DNA of 64,000 nt from Hohaiivirga grylli (GCF_039655745.1 NZ_JBBYXI010000003.1:434001-498000), one strand, 5' to 3'. Positions 24,658 through 34,346 are shown, numbered from the stretch's first letter. Notes: generated from the letters alone by a model not told the origin. Translations and numbers: made by a program.

Positions 24658-27564
24658 ATGGCATTTTCCCTTAGCGGTATATTTCTGCTTGTTATTTTAT
24701 GCCTACCGTTTGTGGGAAGCGTTGTTGCTGCTTTTTTGCCAACATATGATCGGGATCGCGGGGCACTTGTAGCCGGTATTATTGCTCTTGTTGCAATCCT
24801 TTTGACACTTGGCTTCTTTCCGGAAATATCTGCCCGGAATGTTATAACTTACACGCTTATCTGGATTCCTGAGCTCGGACTGAATTTCACATTGCGAATG
24901 GATGGTTTTGCCTGGATGTTTGCAATGATGGTGACCGGGATTGGTTTTCTGGTCGTAATCTATGCCCGGTACTATATGTCTCCGGAAGATCCTGTTTCCC
25001 GATTTTTCTCATTTTTCCTTGGGTTTATGGGGGCAATGCTTGGCGTTGTCCTGTCGGGAAACATCATTCAGCTTGCCTTATTCTGGGAGCTGACCAGCCT
25101 GTTTTCATTCCTGCTGATTTCCTATTGGTACCATAATGCCAATGCGCGGGAAGGTGCTCGTATGGCACTGACTGTAACGGGTATTGGTGGGCTGTGTTTG
25201 TTTGCTGGTTTAATTTTGATCGGTCATATTGTCGGTAGTTATGATCTTGAGACGGTTCTGTCCTCTGGGGACATGATCCGCTCGCATGCTCTTTATCTGC
25301 CAGCTCTGTGCCTCATTCTGCTCGGCGCTCTTACCAAAAGTGCTCAGTTCCCATTTCATTTCTGGTTGCCGCAGGCAATGGCTGCTCCAACGCCTGTCTC
25401 CGCATATTTGCACTCTGCAACAATGGTGAAGGCCGGTGTCTTCCTGATGGCACGCTTCTGGCCAGTTCTGGCGGGGACAGATGCATGGTTCTTTATCGTT
25501 GGTACAGCAGGGTTGGCAACACTCTTGATTGGCGCATATATCGCTATTTTCCAGAATGATCTTAAGGGGTTGCTTGCGTATTCAACAATTAGTCATCTCG
25601 GCCTGATTACGCTGCTGCTCAGTTTCGGCAGTCCGCTTGCGCTGGTTGCTGCCGTTTTCCATATTCTCAATCATGCAACCTTTAAAGCCTCATTGTTTAT
25701 GGCCGCAGGCATTATTGATCATGAGGCGGGAACACGAGATATTCGCAAGCTGAATGGCATCATCCATTATATGCCAATTACCGCGACACTTGCGATGATT
25801 GCGAGTGCGGCGATGGCAGGGGTGCCGTTGCTGAATGGCTTCCTCTCAAAAGAGATGTTCTTTGCAGAGACTATTCTGACGCATAGAGCATCAGCGCTTG
25901 ATCAACTGACGCCTTATTTTGCTGTTCTTGCAAGCGCTTGCAGCGTCGCATATTCGCTACGTTTTATTCACGGTACATTCTTCGGGAAGCCTGCCACAGA
26001 CCTTCCCAAAGTTCCGCATGAGCCTCCGCATTGGATGAGGTTCCCCGTCGAAATTCTGGCTTTGACCTGTTTCGTGGTTGGTATTATTCCAGCCCTGACG
26101 ATCAAGCCATTCCTGACAGCTGCAATTTATTCAATTCTTGGTGTTAATACACCGGCTTACAGTCTTGCTGTCTGGCACGGTTTGAACTTCCCGCTCATCA
26201 TGAGTATCGTTGCGTTCCTCATGGGATGCCTGTTGTATATTTGTCTGCGCGGTTATCTTGACCGTCAGAAAGACAGTGATGTTGCGCCGATTATCGGTCG
26301 TATCAAAGGGCGGCGTATCTTTGATGAAATGATGGTTGCTTTATCTTGGCGCTGGGCGCGTTCAGTTGACAGCTTCTTCAGTACAAAGTCTCTTCAACCG
26401 CAATTGCGATTGCTGGTCTGCGTAGCTGTTGTTGCTGCATTTCTACCGATATGGGGGCAGGGGCTTGATTTTGTTCGTCCTTCCGCTCTGGTCAACCCTG
26501 TTCCAATCGTTCTCTGGCTGATTGGCGGATGCTGTGCGATTGGAGCAGCCTATTACGCCAAGATTCACCGTATGGCGGCTCTTATTCTGCTGGGTGGGGC
26601 TGGTATCATAACCTGCATAACCTTTGCTTGGTTCTCTGCTCCTGATCTGGCTTTTACGCAGCTTCTGGTTGAGATTGTGACAACAGTTCTGATCTTGCTT
26701 GGGCTGCGTTGGTTGCCCAAGAAAGCGCAGCAGACACGTTCAGAAGGTCGAGGCTTAGTTGCGCGGGTAAAGAATACACGCGATATCATCATTGCAGGTG
26801 TTGCAGGTTTTGGGCTTGCGTCGATTGCTTATGTCGTGATGCTCCGTGTTCCGCCAGAAAGTATTTCGCAGTTCTTCCTCGAGAAATCCTATACGGAAGC
26901 TGGTGGCAAGAATGTCGTGAATGTTCTGCTTGTTGACTTCCGCGGGTTTGATACGCTTGGTGAAATTACGGTTCTCGGAATTGTTGCTCTGACAGTTTAT
27001 GCGTTGTTGAGACGTTTCCGCCCAGCTCCTGAAAGCCTTGACGTGCCTGAGCAGCAGCGTATTCAAAATGCCTTTGACGATGCGCAGCCCGGGCGTCAGA
27101 AGGGCGATACTGTTATTGATTATCTACGCATTCCATCCATTGTTATGCAGCTGATGTTCCCGGCAATTATTGTTCTGGCGGTGTTCCTGTTCATGCGTGG
27201 GCATGATCAGCCCGGCGGTGGCTTTGCGGCGGGGCTGACCATGGCTATTGCATTTATTCTGCAATATATGGCCGGTGGGACACGTTGGGTTGAGACACGC
27301 TTACGTATTTTACCCATGCGCTGGATGGGAATTGGCCTCTTGCTGGCAACTTGTACAGGTGCTGCGGCATGGCTGTTTGGACGCCCATTCCTGACAACTT
27401 ACTTCTCGTACGTTGATCTACCTTTCCTCGATAAGGTTCCTGCCGCTAGTGCCCTGCTATTTGACCTTGGTGTCTACTCACTTGTTGTCGGGGCGACGGT
27501 ACTGATCTTGATTGCTCTTGCGCACCAATCCCTGCGTGCCTCCCGTTCAGGAAAGGATACGTAA
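24658..27564 (+). CDS. mrpA: Mrp Na+/H+ antiporter subunit A fused to subunit B (MnhA-MnhB)
   Basis: 968 residues, the size of rhizobial PhaAB-type fusions. The first ~500 residues are the NuoL/ND5-like antiporter core (LALFWELTSLFSFLLISYWY, LTKSAQFPFHFWLPQAMAAPTPVSAYLHSATMVKAG, FNILNH-like VFHILNHATFKASLFMAAG); a middle region carries the MrpA C-terminal and DUF4040-type helices (PDLAFTQLLVEIVTTVLILLGLRWLPK), and the last ~140 residues are the MnhB module (GHDQPGGGFAAGLTMAIAFILQYMAGG). The complex exchanges Na+ or K+ for H+ for pH and salt homeostasis. ATG 24658 has AAAGG five bases upstream. It heads six tightly linked genes. Confidence 0.95.
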   Translation: MAFSLSGIFLLVILCLPFVGSVVAAFLPTYDRDRGALVAGIIALVAILLTLGFFPEISARNVITYTLIWIPELGLNFTLRMDGFAWMFAMMVTGIGFLVVIYARYYMSPEDPVSRFFSFFLGFMGAMLGVVLSGNIIQLALFWELTSLFSFLLISYWYHNANAREGARMALTVTGIGGLCLFAGLILIGHIVGSYDLETVLSSGDMIRSHALYLPALCLILLGALTKSAQFPFHFWLPQAMAAPTPVSAYLHSATMVKAGVFLMARFWPVLAGTDAWFFIVGTAGLATLLIGAYIAIFQNDLKGLLAYSTISHLGLITLLLSFGSPLALVAAVFHILNHATFKASLFMAAGIIDHEAGTRDIRKLNGIIHYMPITATLAMIASAAMAGVPLLNGFLSKEMFFAETILTHRASALDQLTPYFAVLASACSVAYSLRFIHGTFFGKPATDLPKVPHEPPHWMRFPVEILALTCFVVGIIPALTIKPFLTAAIYSILGVNTPAYSLAVWHGLNFPLIMSIVAFLMGCLLYICLRGYLDRQKDSDVAPIIGRIKGRRIFDEMMVALSWRWARSVDSFFSTKSLQPQLRLLVCVAVVAAFLPIWGQGLDFVRPSALVNPVPIVLWLIGGCCAIGAAYYAKIHRMAALILLGGAGIITCITFAWFSAPDLAFTQLLVEIVTTVLILLGLRWLPKKAQQTRSEGRGLVARVKNTRDIIIAGVAGFGLASIAYVVMLRVPPESISQFFLEKSYTEAGGKNVVNVLLVDFRGFDTLGEITVLGIVALTVYALLRRFRPAPESLDVPEQQRIQNAFDDAQPGRQKGDTVIDYLRIPSIVMQLMFPAIIVLAVFLFMRGHDQPGGGFAAGLTMAIAFILQYMAGGTRWVETRLRILPMRWMGIGLLLATCTGAAAWLFGRPFLTTYFSYVDLPFLDKVPAASALLFDLGVYSLVVGATVLILIALAHQSLRASRSGKDT

Positions 27565-27905
27565 TGGAAGCTGTTATTGCCTTTGCTATTGGTATCCTTT
27601 GCTCCTCAGGGATCTGGTTGCTTCTGCGACCCCGTACCTTTGAGGTCATTATTGGGTTGTCATTGATATCCTATGCCGTGAACCTCTTCATGTTTGCCAT
27701 GGGGCGCTTGAAGGTGGGTGCCGAGCCTATTTTACGTTCCGGTTCTATTGGCATTTCCTGGTACGCTGATCCGTTGCCGCAAGCGCTTGTGCTGACGGCA
27801 ATCGTAATTGGTTTTGCTATGACGGCCTTGTTTCTTGTTGTCATGCTCGCGTCCCGTGGTTTCTCAGGTACTGACCATGTTGACGGCAAGAAGGAGGAGG
27901 ATTGA
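27564..27905 (+). CDS. mrpC: Mrp antiporter subunit C (MnhC, NuoK-like)
   Basis: 113 residues with three membrane helices and NuoK-like signatures (IGLSLISYAVNLFMFAMG, DPLPQALVLTAIVIGFAMTALFLVVMLA). The PLPQALVLTAIVI segment includes a family-conserved acidic-free helix used in the antiporter's ion pathway. Its ATG overlaps the last base of the A/B gene stop (TAATG), and its stop overlaps the next start (TGATG), indicating translational coupling. Confidence 0.95.
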   Translation: MEAVIAFAIGILCSSGIWLLLRPRTFEVIIGLSLISYAVNLFMFAMGRLKVGAEPILRSGSIGISWYADPLPQALVLTAIVIGFAMTALFLVVMLASRGFSGTDHVDGKKEED

Positions 27906-29539
27906 TGGCTGGTTGGGTGCACCATCTCATCATTGCTCCTATTATTATCCCGCTGGTTGCCGGTGCGCTGTCGCTTATCGTCGATGGGGCTAACAGAAAG
28001 CTGAAGGGGGCTATCAGCCTTGTTTCAACTCTTCTGCTTGTTGTCGTCGGCACCATATTGGTTGCTGCCGCAGATGCTCCTGTTGACGAAAAGTGGTCTG
28101 GTTTCGTCTCCACCTATCTGCTGGGAGACTGGCCCGCGCGTTTTGGTATTGTACTGGTTCTGGACCGTTTATCCGCGATGATGGTTCTTATGACGTCGCT
28201 GCTTGGTTTAGCAGCACTCATCTACTCATTCGCGCGCTGGTATAGTGTCGGTATCAACTTCTTTGCCTTATTCCAGTTTCAGTTGATGGGGCTGAATGGT
28301 GCCTTCCTGACGGGTGACCTGTTTAATCTATTCGTTTTCTTTGAGGTGATGCTGGCAGCCTCATACGGCTTGGCCATGCATGGCTCTGGCGCACCTCGCG
28401 TTAAGGCGGGGTTGCATTACATTGCAATTAATCTGGCGGCATCATCCCTGTTTCTTGTCGGGGTAAGCCTGATTTATAGCGTAACAGGCAGTCTGAATAT
28501 GGCTGATCTGGCGAATAAGGTGGCCTCTTTAGAGCCTGAAAGCCGCGTTTTATTTGAGGTTGGTGCTTCCGTTCTGGGTGTTGCCTTCCTGGTCAAAGCA
28601 GGTATGTGGCCGCTTGGCTTCTGGCTGCCAAAAACCTATTCAGCAGCTTGCGCGCCTGTGGCTGCCATGTTCGCAATCATGACGAAAGTTGGCGTCTATG
28701 TCATTCTGCGATTATGGATGTTGGCCTTTGGGGCAGGGGCAGGAGAATCTGCCTATTTCGGTTCAAGCTGGCTGCTGATCGGTGGCATGCTGACAATTGG
28801 CTTTGGGGCAACAGCTGTTCTGGCTTCTCAGGATTTGACACGTCTGGCCAGCGCCAGCATCGTTGTTTCATCTGGCACGCTTTTGGCTGCAATTGGCCTT
28901 GGTACTGTGGATGTAACGACAGGGGCGCTGTATTACCTTGTCAGCTCAACATTTAGCGCAGGTGCCCTGTTCTTGCTGATCGAGCTGGTTGAGAGGGGGC
29001 GTGAGGCGGGTGCGGACGTTCTGGCCGTAACGATGGAAGCCTTTGCTGAAGACGACGATGATAAAGTCTTCGATGATGATATCGGTGTTGCTACGCCCGG
29101 TACCATTGCGGTTCTTGGTATATGTTTTATCTCCTGCGCATTGCTCATCGCCGGCCTGCCGCCTTTGTCAGGGTTTATTGCCAAGTTTGCTCTCCTAAAA
29201 GCTGTTTTCAGCTATGGCGCCGTTATTACTACGGTCAGCTGGGTATTCATGGCATTGCTCATCCTCTCAGGACTGGCTGCCCTGATTGCCATGACACGTG
29301 CCGGTATGCGTTCTTTCTGGGCTACTGTTGGGCGTCAGGTGCCCCATGTAAAGGTCATTGAGATCATGCCGATTATGGGGCTTTTATTCCTGTGCTTGGT
29401 AATGACCATTCGTGGTGGCTCGGTCATTGGTTATTTGCATGAAACGGCAAGTGCCCTCAATCTGCCAAAGACTTATATTACCGATGTGCTGGAAACACCT
29501 TATGGAAAGCCCGGGAAAGACGGAGGTGTCACACAATGA
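27905..29539 (+). CDS. mrpD: Mrp antiporter subunit D (MnhD, NuoN/NuoM-like)
   Basis: 544 residues with about fourteen membrane helices of the proton-pumping antiporter fold, including DLFNLFVFFEVMLAASYGL with the conserved Glu, LVKAGMWPLGFWLPKTYSAA, and AGLPPLSGFIAKFALLKA. A strongly acidic cytoplasmic loop (FAEDDDDKVFDDD, near residues 381-393) interrupts the C-terminal half. ATG 27905 follows GGAGGA and overlaps the C stop by one base. Confidence 0.95.
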   Translation: MAGWVHHLIIAPIIIPLVAGALSLIVDGANRKLKGAISLVSTLLLVVVGTILVAAADAPVDEKWSGFVSTYLLGDWPARFGIVLVLDRLSAMMVLMTSLLGLAALIYSFARWYSVGINFFALFQFQLMGLNGAFLTGDLFNLFVFFEVMLAASYGLAMHGSGAPRVKAGLHYIAINLAASSLFLVGVSLIYSVTGSLNMADLANKVASLEPESRVLFEVGASVLGVAFLVKAGMWPLGFWLPKTYSAACAPVAAMFAIMTKVGVYVILRLWMLAFGAGAGESAYFGSSWLLIGGMLTIGFGATAVLASQDLTRLASASIVVSSGTLLAAIGLGTVDVTTGALYYLVSSTFSAGALFLLIELVERGREAGADVLAVTMEAFAEDDDDKVFDDDIGVATPGTIAVLGICFISCALLIAGLPPLSGFIAKFALLKAVFSYGAVITTVSWVFMALLILSGLAALIAMTRAGMRSFWATVGRQVPHVKVIEIMPIMGLLFLCLVMTIRGGSVIGYLHETASALNLPKTYITDVLETPYGKPGKDGGVTQ

Positions 29540-30024
29540 GACGCATCTTTCCGCATCCATTCCTTAGCCTTTTTCTGATGGTTCTGTGGCTGTTTTTGAA
29601 CCAGTCACTTTCGCTTGGTCATGTTATCCTTGGCCTGCTTGTTGGTTTTATTGGTGCCATTGCTTTTGCTGCACTGCGGCCACCAGAATTACGTATCCGT
29701 AATTTGCGGGCGATTGGAACGCTTTTGGTAATGGTTCTGCGCGATATCGTGCGTTCTAATATTGCTGTTGCCAAGCTGATCGTTCGGCCTAATGCGCCGG
29801 GTTATATATCCGGATTTATGACCATAAAACTGGATATGAAAAACCAGTATGGATTGGCTGCTTTAGCAACAATCATGACATCAACACCGGGAACTCTTTG
29901 GGTCAACTTTGACTCCTCGACGGGTAATCTGCTGATTCATGTGCTTGATCTCGTTGATGAGGAGACATGGATTAAGACAATCAAACATGGCTATGAAAGA
30001 CTATTGATGGAGATATTCGAGTAA
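29536..30024 (+). CDS. mrpE: Mrp antiporter subunit E (MnhE)
   Basis: 162 residues: two N-terminal membrane helices (LFLMVLWLFLNQSLSLGHVILGLLVGFIGAIAF) and a soluble C-terminal domain with the family hallmark TIMTSTPGTLWV and LIHVLDLVDE. MrpE is needed for assembly of the full antiporter. Its ATG overlaps the D stop by four bases (ATGA). Confidence 0.94.
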   Translation: MRRIFPHPFLSLFLMVLWLFLNQSLSLGHVILGLLVGFIGAIAFAALRPPELRIRNLRAIGTLLVMVLRDIVRSNIAVAKLIVRPNAPGYISGFMTIKLDMKNQYGLAALATIMTSTPGTLWVNFDSSTGNLLIHVLDLVDEETWIKTIKHGYERLLMEIFE

Positions 30025-30305
30025 TGAGCGTTCTGATTATCTTCTGGGCAGTTGTTGGGGCGCAGGTATTATTAGCCTGTGCGATGGTGATTGGTGCCTA
30101 TCGCATGTTGTTTGGCCCAAAGGCTCAGGATCGCGTTCTCGGTCTCGATAATCTCTACCTGAATGCCACAATGCTGCTGCTGACATTCGGTATTCGCTAC
30201 AGCAGTACCCATTATTTTGAAGCCGCTTTGGTTATTGCCATGCTTGGCTTCGTTGCAACTGCTGCTTTAGCAAAAGTTCTGATGCGCGGTGAGGTGATCG
30301 AATGA
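30024..30305 (+). CDS. mrpF: Mrp antiporter subunit F (MnhF)
   Basis: 93 residues with three membrane helices; family markers are YRMLFGPKAQDRVLGLDNLYLNA and the conserved third helix FEAALVIAMLGFVATAALAKVLMRGEVIE. It begins on the last base of the E stop codon and overlaps the G start by four bases. Confidence 0.94.
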   Translation: MSVLIIFWAVVGAQVLLACAMVIGAYRMLFGPKAQDRVLGLDNLYLNATMLLLTFGIRYSSTHYFEAALVIAMLGFVATAALAKVLMRGEVIE

Positions 30306-30727
30306 TCGGGGCAACGGATATTCCCCTCTGGGCTGCTATTTTGACGGCTGTGTTCGTCCTTGGTGGTGCTGCTTTGTCGCTGACTGGTGCCGTTGGTATG
30401 CTGACAATGAAGAGCTTTTATCAGCGTGCGCATGCACCGACACTCGGGTCAACGCTGGGGATTGGTTTTATCCTTATGGCGTCCATTATCTTCTTCTCGG
30501 TTACCGGAACACGACCTGCGGTTCATGAGATTGTCATTGCCGTTTTTATTACTGTCACAACACCGGTTCCGCTGCTGCTTCTTGTTCGTGCAGCTCTGCA
30601 TCGTGACAGATCTCAGGGTAGTCCGGAGGTGCCAGGTGCCATCACAATCGTCAATGGCACTGTGAGGCTGATCGGAGATAAAGCTATCGTAATCAGCCAG
30701 GAAGATAAAGTTATAGAAAAAGATTAA
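30302..30727 (+). CDS. mrpG: Mrp antiporter subunit G (MnhG)
   Basis: 141 residues with three membrane helices; the family block GAVGMLTMKSFYQRAHAPTLGSTLGIGFIL is clear, followed by EIVIAVFITVTTPVPLLLLVRAALHRD. The C-terminal 35 residues are a short cytoplasmic extension. It ends the operon and converges on the Kef-type gene with 38 bases between the stops; I see no strong terminator in that gap. Confidence 0.94.
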   Translation: MIGATDIPLWAAILTAVFVLGGAALSLTGAVGMLTMKSFYQRAHAPTLGSTLGIGFILMASIIFFSVTGTRPAVHEIVIAVFITVTTPVPLLLLVRAALHRDRSQGSPEVPGAITIVNGTVRLIGDKAIVISQEDKVIEKD

Positions 30728-30765
30728 TATATTATTCTATCTTTATGTTTTTAAATAATTTTGTC

Positions 30766-32571
30766 TTAATTTTTGTGTGATGATCGACGGGCCTTGAACT
30801 CCGTCCTCTCTGCTCGGCTCTGATCTTTCTTAGGGTTCAGGATACTCCGGAATTCATCGCGCCGCTCATGAATTGAGGTAAGAACTTTCCCCATGGCAAT
30901 CCCGATATCAACCAGTACAGCTTCGCTCAACTGAAGTGATGCTTCGATGCTTTCCGGTACTGCATTATCGACCCCCATCTCGTACAGAAGAGTGGCGTGT
31001 CTGGCATCAACTGCCCTGGCCACAATTGTTAAATCCGGTTTCTGACGACGGGCAGTGCTAACGACCTGTTCTGCGAGTTTCGGATTGTCGATGGAAAGGA
31101 CAAGAGCTTTCGCATTTTCAATGCCGCAGGCATGGAGCAGGTTCGGAGCAGAAGAATCTCCGAAGTAAACCGGATAGCCGGCTTTTCGCGCAGAGCTAAC
31201 CCGACTTGGGTTCGCGTCGATGACGATATAGGGAACGTCATGACGCTCCAGCATCTCTGAAACGAGCTGCCCAACACGTCCATAACCAATGACGATCACA
31301 TGAGATTTGGCATTAACAGGGGCATTGGAAATAGCGATTGTTTCATCCGCTTGAGCTTTCTGCTGCACAAGACGTTTTCCAATTTTTGTTCCGATACGGG
31401 CCAGAACCGGAAGTACGATCATTGATAATGTTACGAGCAGTAAAACGGGTTGAGCGAGAGAGTTTGGTAAAAGCTGGGCTGAAACGGCACTGCCAATGAT
31501 GACAAAGGCGAATTCACCAGCCGGACCAATAACCAGAGCTGTTTCTATGGCAACTGAATGGGCAAGATGGAATGCGCGGGCAATTGCGTAAACAATCATT
31601 GTTTTAATGACAATAAGGCTGATTGTTGCAGCAAGAATGGTCAATGGTTTGTTCAGGAGGCTGCCGACATTGATATCCATGCCGATGGTTATGAAAAACA
31701 GGCCGAGCAGCAGGCCTTTGAATGGCTCAATTGTTGCAAGGATCGCGCGCCTGTATTCTGTTTCTGCCAGCAGTAACCCTGCGATGAAGGCTCCAAGAGC
31801 CATTGATAGGCCGCTAGCAGCAGCAAGAATTGAAGAAAGGAGTACAACCAGAAGACAGGCCGCCATGAAGAACTCAGTGCTGAGTGTATTGGCAGCAAGC
31901 TTGAAGATTGGCCTGAGAATAAGTCGGCCAGCAATAAAGATGACGAAAACAGCTAAGGCTGCTTGTCCGAAGGCCCACAAGAAGGACCAGAGAAGATTAT
32001 CGGGCTGCCCTGAGGAGAATAGGCCCACTGCAAAAAGAATTGGTGCAGCAGCCAGATCCTGAAATAGCAGTATGGCAAAGCTGATACGCCCGGCTGGTGA
32101 CTGGAGACGTTTTTGCTCAGCAAGGACAGGCAGAGCAATGGCGGTGGATGACAGTGATAGGGTCAGGCCAATAATTGCTGATGCGAGCAAGAGGCCAGTT
32201 GCGTAATAGCAGACAGCTCCCAGAGCAATGGTTGATAGAAGGACCTGTAAGCTGCCAACCCCGAAAACATAGCGTTTAAGCGCCCTCAGACGTTGCCAGG
32301 AAAGCTCAATACCAATGGTGAACAGCAGAAAGACAACGCCAAGTTCGGCAAAGTGAGAAATGTCTTCTTTGTTAGGAAATGTAACCCAGTGAAGCCATGG
32401 AATGTCAGAACTTAACTGCCCAAGCCCAAAAGGGCCAAGAAGTGCACCTGCACCCAGAAAGCCCAAAACCGGGCTGATTTTCAGTTTTGAGAATATTGGT
32501 ACGATAACACCAGCAGTACCCAGAAACAGGACAAGTTCTTTTAAGTCAGTTATTGGAACCGGCTCTGACAT
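30766..32571 (-). CDS. CPA2 cation:proton antiporter with RCK/TrkA-N domain (KefB/YbaL type)
   Basis: 601 residues. Roughly residues 1-395 form a Na+/H+-exchanger-type membrane domain (PVLGFLGAGALLGPFGLG, FLLFTIGIELSWQRL, LLFQDLAAAPILFAVGL). This is followed by a TrkA-N nucleotide-binding domain (HVIVIGYGRVGQLVSEML and VYFGDSSAPNLL) at about 425-540, which gates K+/H+ exchange in response to NAD(H) or glutathione adducts in Kef proteins. No KefF/KefG ancillary gene is nearby, so glutathione gating is not proven. AGAGGA precedes the ATG. It sits next to the Mrp operon, making a cation-homeostasis cluster. Confidence 0.92.
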   Translation of the reverse strand: MSEPVPITDLKELVLFLGTAGVIVPIFSKLKISPVLGFLGAGALLGPFGLGQLSSDIPWLHWVTFPNKEDISHFAELGVVFLLFTIGIELSWQRLRALKRYVFGVGSLQVLLSTIALGAVCYYATGLLLASAIIGLTLSLSSTAIALPVLAEQKRLQSPAGRISFAILLFQDLAAAPILFAVGLFSSGQPDNLLWSFLWAFGQAALAVFVIFIAGRLILRPIFKLAANTLSTEFFMAACLLVVLLSSILAAASGLSMALGAFIAGLLLAETEYRRAILATIEPFKGLLLGLFFITIGMDINVGSLLNKPLTILAATISLIVIKTMIVYAIARAFHLAHSVAIETALVIGPAGEFAFVIIGSAVSAQLLPNSLAQPVLLLVTLSMIVLPVLARIGTKIGKRLVQQKAQADETIAISNAPVNAKSHVIVIGYGRVGQLVSEMLERHDVPYIVIDANPSRVSSARKAGYPVYFGDSSAPNLLHACGIENAKALVLSIDNPKLAEQVVSTARRQKPDLTIVARAVDARHATLLYEMGVDNAVPESIEASLQLSEAVLVDIGIAMGKVLTSIHERRDEFRSILNPKKDQSRAERTEFKARRSSHKN

Positions 32572-32690
32572 CTGGTTTCCTCTCTGATGCCATAGGTATA
32601 TATATAGTCTGGCATCGCAAAAAGCGGCAGGCTATTCATCTGAATAAGCATACTTCTAATAGTTATAAGGGCGATCGTTAAGGAGTCGAC

Positions 32691-33341
32691 GTGGTATCCG
32701 TCAAATGGTCATTCATTGCACCGGAAACTAAAGACCATGTCATTCTTCCTGACGGATGCGTAGATATAATCATCGTTACAGATAACAATGGTTGTGAGAA
32801 TATTATTCTCACAAATTGGGATGTTTCTCCAAGACAAATTTGTATTGAGCAGGGAGAGAGTTTTCGTGGTTACCGCTGTAAACCCGGTGTTCTCTTCAAC
32901 GATATTGATTATCAGGAGCTCTCGCAGAACATCAATTATGTTGATGAGGTAGTAGCATCTGGTTTGAAGCGTAACACCGAAATAGAAGACATTGTTGCTG
33001 AGCTTAGTGATGCCAGAACCAGTATTAAGCAGGTGGCAAAGCGTGCTTGGGTTTCGCCAAGAACACTTCAGCGCTGGTTCTCAGATAAAGAATTGCTCCG
33101 CCCTGAGTTTTGGAAACTGCTTGGGAGAGCCCGGCAAGCAGCAAGTGCATTACCGAGCTATCCAGTCTTGGCTGATTTCGCTCTCGATTATGGCTTTAGT
33201 GATCAGTCTCATATGACGCGTGAGTTTGTTCGCTGGTTTGGAATGCCGCCTTCTCAACTTAGGCGTAATAAGGACCAGCTAAACCTGCTGGCTCAACCCG
33301 GATTAGGTAACTGGATTGGAGAACACAGCTCAATCAGATAA
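32691..33341 (+). CDS. AraC-family transcriptional regulator
   Basis: 216 residues. N-terminal half resembles the small effector domain of DUF6597-type AraC regulators (APETKDHVILPDGCVDIIIV). The C-terminal half has the two AraC helix-turn-helix motifs: IKQVAKRAWVSPRTLQRWFSDK and VLADFALDYGFSDQSHMTREFVRWFGMPPSQLR. It starts with GTG at 32691, with AAGGAG five bases upstream. Its last 49 bases overlap the 3' end of the convergent VOC gene. The target is unknown; the VOC protein is a possible co-regulated neighbour only by position. Confidence 0.88.
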   Translation: MVSVKWSFIAPETKDHVILPDGCVDIIIVTDNNGCENIILTNWDVSPRQICIEQGESFRGYRCKPGVLFNDIDYQELSQNINYVDEVVASGLKRNTEIEDIVAELSDARTSIKQVAKRAWVSPRTLQRWFSDKELLRPEFWKLLGRARQAASALPSYPVLADFALDYGFSDQSHMTREFVRWFGMPPSQLRRNKDQLNLLAQPGLGNWIGEHSSIR

Positions 33342-33688
33342 CCGTTCCTGTCGCTGATATAGGCTGTTGTCTGGCCCCATTCTTCATTTTTAAGGTCTTT
33401 AAGAAGTGTTGCACCAGCTGCCAGTGCCATTTTGAGAGCGCCTGCCACATCATCTGTTTCAAAAGCGATTTCAAAGGTTGGCTGTGATACAGATGGTTGG
33501 TGTGCATCAATGCCACCACTTTTCAATAGGGCTCGAGATGAAAGGGAAAGCTTAGTTGTTCCTGTATCGAGCTCAGCATAATCTCCGCTTTCATGGATGA
33601 AAGCTGTTTTAATGCCCAAAGCCTGAGTAAAGAAGTTTGCAGAAACTTCTACATCGTCGACATAGAGAATTGTATATTTGAAAATCAT
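33293..33688 (-). CDS. VOC-superfamily (glyoxalase/bleomycin-resistance-like) protein
   Basis: 131 residues with two beta-alpha-beta-beta-beta modules: ILYVDDVEVSANFFTQALGIKTAF in the first and AFETDDVAGALKMALAAGATLLKDLKNEEWGQTTAYISDRNGYLIELCSPI in the second. The WGQTTAYISDRNGYLIE pattern is typical of small VOC proteins that bind a metal or sequester hydrophobic compounds. The precise substrate cannot be read. It converges with, and overlaps by 49 bases, the AraC regulator. Confidence 0.88.
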   Translation of the reverse strand: MIFKYTILYVDDVEVSANFFTQALGIKTAFIHESGDYAELDTGTTKLSLSSRALLKSGGIDAHQPSVSQPTFEIAFETDDVAGALKMALAAGATLLKDLKNEEWGQTTAYISDRNGYLIELCSPIQLPNPG

Positions 33689-33836
33689 TGGCTGTTCACC
33701 TCTTCGTTAAGCGCTATGATCATAACGAAACGGGTTTGCTTGTTCTTGAAGAATTGCGACACATTTGTCTATGTGTTGGTAACGCCGTTTTTAGATGGTA
33801 TGTCACGTTTTGATGGAAACAAGGTAGGGAACAACC

Positions 33837-34346
33837 ATGCGGCTTATGCTTATGCGCCATGCCAAGGCTACCCACTCCGCTGAATATGAAGACTTTGACC
33901 GCCCGCTTGCCGCTAAGGGCCGTGAAGATGCGACAATGATGGGAGGCTATATTGCGAGCCAGCGCTTTCGCCCGGAGGTCGCTCTTGTTTCAGCTGCTGT
34001 CCGAACTTCACAGACATGGGATATTGTAAAGGCTTACACAGGTAATACGCAGACGCGATCAATGCGAGAACTCTATAACGTATCACCTGAAGGCATTCTG
34101 TCCGTTATTGAATCAGTTGAAAGTAATGTCTCGACCTTAATGGTTGTCGGGCATAATCCGAGTATTGCCTTTCTTGCAAACAGTCTGGCTGATTTTGGCG
34201 AGAAAGCGGTACTGGAAGATATTGCAAGTAAATATCCGACCTCTGCCATGGCTGTTCTTGATTTTGATATTACCAGCTGGCGCGATATCAAATCCGCTCC
34301 AGGTACGTTATCAGCTTTTGTATACCCGAAAGTTTTCTCCGCTTAA
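33837..34346 (+). CDS. SixA-type phosphohistidine phosphatase
   Basis: 169 residues of the histidine phosphatase superfamily: catalytic RHAK motif (LMRHAKATH) at the N-terminus, substrate-contact DFDRPLAAKGREDA, and the second His in VVGHNPSIAFLAN. It lacks an N-terminal signal. In E. coli SixA removes phosphate from a phosphorelay or PTS histidine; here it could act on the nitrogen PTS or histidine kinases, which is inference. It precedes ycjX with 95 bases between them. Confidence 0.9.
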   Translation: MRLMLMRHAKATHSAEYEDFDRPLAAKGREDATMMGGYIASQRFRPEVALVSAAVRTSQTWDIVKAYTGNTQTRSMRELYNVSPEGILSVIESVESNVSTLMVVGHNPSIAFLANSLADFGEKAVLEDIASKYPTSAMAVLDFDITSWRDIKSAPGTLSAFVYPKVFSA

